Assembly: GCA_002480925.1 (NCBI GenBank) | Contig: DLDA01000001.1 | Location: forward strand, 1-18,623 | Direction of reading: 5' to 3' | DNA: 18,623 nucleotides | Source of the DNA: Lachnospiraceae bacterium UBA7784 | GTDB lineage: Bacteria; Bacillota; Clostridia; Lachnospirales; Lachnospiraceae | In this document: piece by piece, positions 14,587 to 18,623 of the stretch | How the letters are laid out: every line of letters starts with the position of its first letter | Position numbering within the stretch: the first letter of the stretch is position 1 | Made by a program: the position numbers and the translations under genes | Notes under the pieces: generated by a model | Seen by the model: only the letters and a program-made list of their open reading frames with translations | The model's database searches: none | What the model was told of the DNA's origin: nothing

Positions 14587-15992
14587 AGGAAAAGGCTGTA
14601 GTTAAAGACATAGACCGCAGTATGTACGATTTCCGGTATTCAGAGGACGACGCCTACAAGGTAGACGAGGGACTTACTCCGGATATCGTAAAGCAGATCT
14701 CAAAGGAAAAGAATGATCCGGAATGGATGAGGGATTTCAGGCTGAAGTCGCTTGATATCTATAATCAGATTCCGGTTCCTGACTGGGGACCATCGATAGA
14801 GGGTCTTGATATGGATCATATAGTCACCTATGTCAGACCCCATGACAACAAGATGGAAAACGACTGGGAAAATGTCCCTACCGATATAAAGGACACATTC
14901 GAGAAGCTGGGTATCCCTCAGGCTGAGAGAAAGTCTCTTGCCGGAGTCGGCGCCCAGTATGATTCAGAGCTTGTCTATCATAATGTGAAGGATTCGGTTG
15001 CCGAAAAGGGAGTCGTCTATACCGATATAGAAAGCGCCCTTCACGGCGAGTACGCCGATATGATAAAGGAACATTTCATGAAGCTTGTTCCTCCTACAGA
15101 CCATAAGTTTGCTGCCCTTCACGGAGCAGTCTGGTCAGGTGGATCCTTTGTTTATGTCCCTAAGGGAGTCCATCTCGATTTTCCTCTTCAGTCATACTTC
15201 AGACTCAATGCCAAGGGCGCAGGACAGTTCGAGCATACGCTGATCATCGTAGATGATGACGCATACCTTCATTTCATCGAGGGATGCTCAGCTCCTAAGT
15301 ATAATGTGGCCAATCTTCATGCCGGCTGCGTAGAGCTTTTCATCGGGAAAAATGCCACGCTCCGCTATTCTACGATCGAGAACTGGTCCAAGAATATGTA
15401 CAATCTGAACACCAAACGCGCCCGTGTCGAGGAAGGCGGAAAGATAGAGTGGATAAGCGGATCGTTCGGATCGCATGTCTCATATCTATATCCAATGAGC
15501 GTGCTCTCCGGCAAGGGCTCGAGATCAGAGTTTACCTCTGTCACATTTGCCGGCAAGGGGCAGAACTTAGATACCGGCTGCAAGGTGGTCCATGCTGCTC
15601 CTGATACATCTTCATATGTCAATACCAGAAGTATCAGTAAGGACGGCGGTATCTCGACATTCAGAAGCGCTGTGACGATCGCAGAGAATGCCACAGGCTC
15701 CAAGTCCTCTGTATCATGTCAGTCCCTGATGCTTGATGATATATCGAGGTCTGATACCATTCCTGCAATGGACATAAGGACATCCGATGCTGATGTCGGA
15801 CACGAGGCCAAGATCGGCCGCATCTCTGACGATGTGGTCTTCTATCTGATGAGCCGCGGTATGAGTGAGGAGGATGCGAGAGCACTCATCGTTTCAGGCT
15901 TTGCTGATAATGTAGGCAAGGAGCTACCGCTCGAGTATGCTGTAGAGATGAATAATCTGATACAGCTTGAAATGAAGGGCGCTATAGGCTGA
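14583..15992 (+). CDS. sufB: Fe-S cluster scaffold subunit SufB
   Basis: A 469-residue scaffold subunit that forms SufBC2D and builds the nascent cluster. The N-terminal segment (YDFRYSEDDAYKVDEGLTPD) is followed by the conserved WSGGSFVYVPKGVHLDFPLQ and then the beta-helix core. Inside it are HFIEGCSAPKYNVANLHAGC and a late SVSCQSLMLDD with Cys379, the position I take for the conserved cysteine implicated in sulfur transfer. The end is GHEAKIGRISDDVVFYLMSRG. The length is right for SufB (465-495). It overlaps sufC by four bases; the gap to sufD is 25 bp with its own AAAGGAG. It is read from the same promoter as sufC. Confidence 0.97.
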   Translation: MKEKAVVKDIDRSMYDFRYSEDDAYKVDEGLTPDIVKQISKEKNDPEWMRDFRLKSLDIYNQIPVPDWGPSIEGLDMDHIVTYVRPHDNKMENDWENVPTDIKDTFEKLGIPQAERKSLAGVGAQYDSELVYHNVKDSVAEKGVVYTDIESALHGEYADMIKEHFMKLVPPTDHKFAALHGAVWSGGSFVYVPKGVHLDFPLQSYFRLNAKGAGQFEHTLIIVDDDAYLHFIEGCSAPKYNVANLHAGCVELFIGKNATLRYSTIENWSKNMYNLNTKRARVEEGGKIEWISGSFGSHVSYLYPMSVLSGKGSRSEFTSVTFAGKGQNLDTGCKVVHAAPDTSSYVNTRSISKDGGISTFRSAVTIAENATGSKSSVSCQSLMLDDISRSDTIPAMDIRTSDADVGHEAKIGRISDDVVFYLMSRGMSEEDARALIVSGFADNVGKELPLEYAVEMNNLIQLEMKGAIG

Positions 15993-16017
15993 CCAGTGAC
16001 AAACAAAGGAGATAATA

Positions 16018-17055
16018 ATGAGTGAATTAAAGTTAAATGTCCTTCCTTCTCCTACATGGAACTGGCTTAGGATGAACGATACTTCTTATCAGGCAAAGAA
16101 TCTGACCGGAGGGGCAGCACCAAAGGTCTGCATTCCTGATAAGGTAAGAGCAGGTGAGGAGACATTTCCAAAGGAATTTGACGGAGGAATAGGTAGAGAG
16201 TTTACTGACTTCCTTGATAAGGAGGAAAAGGCCAGGGTCTTTGATATAGATTATGATATGGCTGATCCGATCCGCCTCCGGTATCAGACAGGCAAGGATC
16301 AGGCTGTCTCAGACAGGGTCATGATAAATGTAGCTGAAGGGAAAAAGGGCCTGGTCGTTATGAATTTTACATCTGACGGGTCAGATGGCCAGCTGGCTGT
16401 CCAGACAGCTGTAAATATCGCAAAGGACGCTGAGCTTACACTTTTTTCTGTTATGAGAACAGGAGATGGCTCAGTTCTTATGAACGATATAGGCACCCAG
16501 ATAGGTGATGGAGGAAGGTTTAATCTGGTCCAGATAGTTCTTGGCGGAAAGGATATCTTCCTCGGAGTTAAGAACCATCTGAGCGGCACAGCCAGCGAGA
16601 TTGATATGAAGCTGGGCTACTATATGACAGGAGATGACAATCTCGATGTAAACTATATAGCAAGCCATACCGGTCAGAAGACAAAATGCAATATCTATGC
16701 CAATGGTATCCTTCGCGACAGGTCACAAAAGACCTTCCGCGGTACCATAGATTTCATCAAGGGCTGCAAGGGAGCCAAGGGTGATGAGCTTGAGGACGTG
16801 CTCCTTATGGATAAGACCGTAAGGAACAAGACCATACCTGTGATCCTCTGTGCTGAGGAGGACGTAGAGGGTAATCATGGTGCTACTATAGGGAAGCTTG
16901 CAAGCGACATTCTCTTCTATCTGGAGAGCCGCGGAATGGATCAAAGTGAGGTCTATGAGATGATGGCCCGCGCCAGGATAGATGCGATCGCTGATCAGAT
17001 CGGTGATGAAGAGACAAGAAAGCTGGCAAAGGATTATTTTCAGACCGGAGAGTAA
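16018..17055 (+). CDS. sufD: Fe-S cluster assembly subunit SufD
   Basis: A 345-residue partner of SufB in the SufBC2D scaffold. It shares the C-terminal beta-helix type: VLLMDKTVRNKTIPVILCAE followed by EDVEGNHGATIGKL with His287, which matches the conserved His that with the SufB Cys is thought to hold the nascent cluster. The final SDILFYLESRGMDQSEVYEM resembles the SufB end. The N-terminal part starts WNWLRMNDTSYQ. It is shorter than the enterobacterial protein (about 420), as is common in Clostridia. AAAGGAG precedes the ATG, and 14 bp separate its stop from sufS. Confidence 0.95.
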   Translation: MSELKLNVLPSPTWNWLRMNDTSYQAKNLTGGAAPKVCIPDKVRAGEETFPKEFDGGIGREFTDFLDKEEKARVFDIDYDMADPIRLRYQTGKDQAVSDRVMINVAEGKKGLVVMNFTSDGSDGQLAVQTAVNIAKDAELTLFSVMRTGDGSVLMNDIGTQIGDGGRFNLVQIVLGGKDIFLGVKNHLSGTASEIDMKLGYYMTGDDNLDVNYIASHTGQKTKCNIYANGILRDRSQKTFRGTIDFIKGCKGAKGDELEDVLLMDKTVRNKTIPVILCAEEDVEGNHGATIGKLASDILFYLESRGMDQSEVYEMMARARIDAIADQIGDEETRKLAKDYFQTGE

Positions 17056-17069
17056 TAAGGAGGATTTGG

Positions 17070-18278
17070 TTGGATATTAAAGAAGAGTTTCCGATTCTGG
17101 AGAAAAGGAACATTGTCTATCTCGATAATGCCGCTACGACTCAGAAGCCGCCATGTGTGATCGAGGCTGCCAGCAGATATTACAAGGAAAATAATGCAAA
17201 TCCTCTCAGAGGACTCTACCAGCTTTCTATAGATGCGACTGATGAATACGAGAACTCGAGACAGGAGGTGGCTGAATTTATAGGTGCTGCCGACAAGTCT
17301 GAGATCATTTTTACCAGAAATGCTACTGAGAGCTTAAATCTTGTCGCATACTCATACGGCAGGAGCTTTCTTGATCAGGGAGATGAGGTAATAACTACTA
17401 TTGCCGAGCATCATTCGAATATGATCCCCTGGCAGCAGGCCTGCAAGGCTAGAGGAGCTAAGCTTACCTATCTCTATTGTGAGAAGGACGGGACACTTAC
17501 TCCTGATATGCTTGAGAAGATCATCTCAGATAAGACTAAGATCGTTGCCGTGACCCAGGTCTCAAATGTATTCGGAAGAGAAAATGACATAAAGGGCTTT
17601 GCCGAGGTAGCCCACAGGCATGGAGCCATCCTTGTTGCTGACGGAGCCCAGTCAGTGCCTCATATGCCTGTAAATGTGCAGGACCTGGACTGTGACTTTC
17701 TGGCCTTCTCAGGCCACAAGATGTATGCGCCAATGGGCATAGGCGTCTTATACGGTAAGAAGGACCTGCTTGAAAAGATGCCTCCATTCCTTTTTGGCGG
17801 CGAGATGATAGAGTATGTGACGACCGAGGGCGCCACCTGGGCAGAGCTTCCTCACAAGTTCGAGGCCGGTACCGTAAATGTAGGCGGAGCCGTAGGACTA
17901 AGAGAGGCAATCCATTTCATAAACAGGTTCGGATGGGATACGATCATGAAGCGCGAGGAGGATCTGACAGCCTATGCAATGGATAAGATGAAGGATTATC
18001 CCTATGTCCATATCTTAGGATCAGCGGATCCAGCTAAGCATCATGGTATCATAACGTTTACAGTTGAGGGAGTCCATCCTCATGACTGTGCAGCGATCTT
18101 TGATGAGCATGATGTTGCTATTAGGGCCGGTCATCACTGCGCCCAGCCTCTGCTCAAATACTTAGGGACTCTTTCTACAGTCAGGGCGTCAATGGCCTTC
18201 TACAACGACAGGAATGATATAGACCGCTTCTTCGAGGCTCTTACCAGCATAAGAAAGGAAATGGGATTAGATGGCTAA
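17070..18278 (+). CDS. sufS: Cysteine desulfurase SufS
   Basis: A 402-residue PLP enzyme that takes sulfur from L-cysteine as a persulfide, releasing alanine, and hands it to SufU. It begins FPILEKRNIVYLDNAATTQK, typical of the class V aminotransferase fold. It has the cofactor contacts AEHHSNMIPWQ and ADGAQSVPH, the PLP lysine in FSGHKMYAP (Lys217), and the catalytic cysteine in AGHHCAQPLL (Cys357), which marks the group II SufS type. The start is TTG at 17070, directly after TAAGGAGG; no ATG or GTG fits the N-terminus as well. Its last 8 bases overlap sufU. Confidence 0.96.
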   Translation: MDIKEEFPILEKRNIVYLDNAATTQKPPCVIEAASRYYKENNANPLRGLYQLSIDATDEYENSRQEVAEFIGAADKSEIIFTRNATESLNLVAYSYGRSFLDQGDEVITTIAEHHSNMIPWQQACKARGAKLTYLYCEKDGTLTPDMLEKIISDKTKIVAVTQVSNVFGRENDIKGFAEVAHRHGAILVADGAQSVPHMPVNVQDLDCDFLAFSGHKMYAPMGIGVLYGKKDLLEKMPPFLFGGEMIEYVTTEGATWAELPHKFEAGTVNVGGAVGLREAIHFINRFGWDTIMKREEDLTAYAMDKMKDYPYVHILGSADPAKHHGIITFTVEGVHPHDCAAIFDEHDVAIRAGHHCAQPLLKYLGTLSTVRASMAFYNDRNDIDRFFEALTSIRKEMGLDG

Positions 18279-18623
18279 CAGTACATTTTATAAGGAGCTC
18301 GTTACCGATCACAACCTGCATCCTGCACACAAGCAGCATATGGACGGTGCCAATCTCACACTCGAGGGTGTGAACCCGTCCTGTGGTGATGATATTATCA
18401 TAAATCTCAAGGTTGACGACAATGACAAGATCGTGGATGGTGCGTTCGAGGGTGATGGATGTGCCATTTCACAGGCTTCTGCCGATATGATGATGGACCT
18501 GATCATAGGGAAGTCAAAGGATGAGGCACTGCATCTGGCAGATATTTTTCTTCGGATGATAAAGGGAAGCATCACCGATGAAGAGAAGGATGAGCTTGAA
18601 GAAGCCGGTGTCCTTCAGGACGT
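18271..18623 (+). CDS. sufU: SufU-like sulfur acceptor / Fe-S assembly protein (runs off window end)
   Basis: 117 codons are visible from the ATG at 18271, inside the end of sufS. The protein is of the IscU/SufU fold: VNPSCGDD with Cys38 and Asp40, and EGDGCAISQASADMMMDL with Cys64, which in SufU are three zinc ligands that exchange with SufS. The third Cys expected in the C-terminal part lies beyond the window. SufU usually has a longer segment between the second and third Cys than IscU, and the visible part agrees. The N-terminus reads TDHNLHPAHKQHMDGAN, unlike the HxxNPRNxG motif of canonical IscU and SufU. It is the last gene seen in the operon and probably serves as the sulfur relay from SufS to SufBCD. 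Confidence 0.9.
   Translation, partial: MANSTFYKELVTDHNLHPAHKQHMDGANLTLEGVNPSCGDDIIINLKVDDNDKIVDGAFEGDGCAISQASADMMMDLIIGKSKDEALHLADIFLRMIKGSITDEEKDELEEAGVLQD

Overview
The window looks like a chromosomal segment of an anaerobic Gram-positive Clostridia bacterium, most likely a Lachnospiraceae member. This rests on the SUF gene order C-B-D-S-U, RNase Y, Gram-positive style type IV pilins, strong AAGGAGG ribosome binding sites, GTG and TTG starts, and heavy AGA/AGG and ATA codon use. The assignment is inference from gene content; no 16S or other marker is present.

The first 4.8 kb is accessory-like. It opens with the N-terminal part of a minus-strand Rpn-type PD-(D/E)XK nuclease (1-415). Next come a 14-bp tandem repeat and a degenerate array ending in three copies of a 54-bp unit (579-909), then a small serine recombinase (968-1636). 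After these lies a pair of convergent type IV pilin genes (1964-2491 plus, 3914-4411 minus). They share almost identical 5' leader and N-terminal DNA as inverted repeats of about 182 bp, and an identical 28-bp hairpin element downstream of each, also inverted. Between the two hairpins sits an AT-rich module with two minus-strand genes: a possible nuclease-like protein and a small BamE/SmpA-like membrane-anchored protein. This nested inverted organisation next to a site-specific recombinase is the most interesting part of the window. It could be a pilin phase or antigenic variation locus, or simply a recent inverted duplication.

From 4.8 kb onward the genes are mostly ordinary housekeeping genes. 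sbcD and sbcC (4826-8736) overlap by four bases and encode the SbcCD repair nuclease. They converge, with a 2-bp gap, on a secreted SGNH/GDSL hydrolase with beta-sandwich-like N-terminal repeats (8739-10508, minus). A sodium:alanine symporter family gene diverges from the hydrolase (10581-12008). RNase Y follows with its own sigma-A-type promoter and a clear intrinsic terminator (12088-13682).

The window ends in a SUF iron-sulfur cluster operon: sufC, sufB, sufD, sufS and a sufU cut by the window edge. It is driven by a near-consensus promoter (13714-13742). The genes overlap or are separated by at most 25 bp, so they are probably one transcript. SufS releases sulfur from cysteine, SufU accepts it, and SufBCD assembles the cluster.
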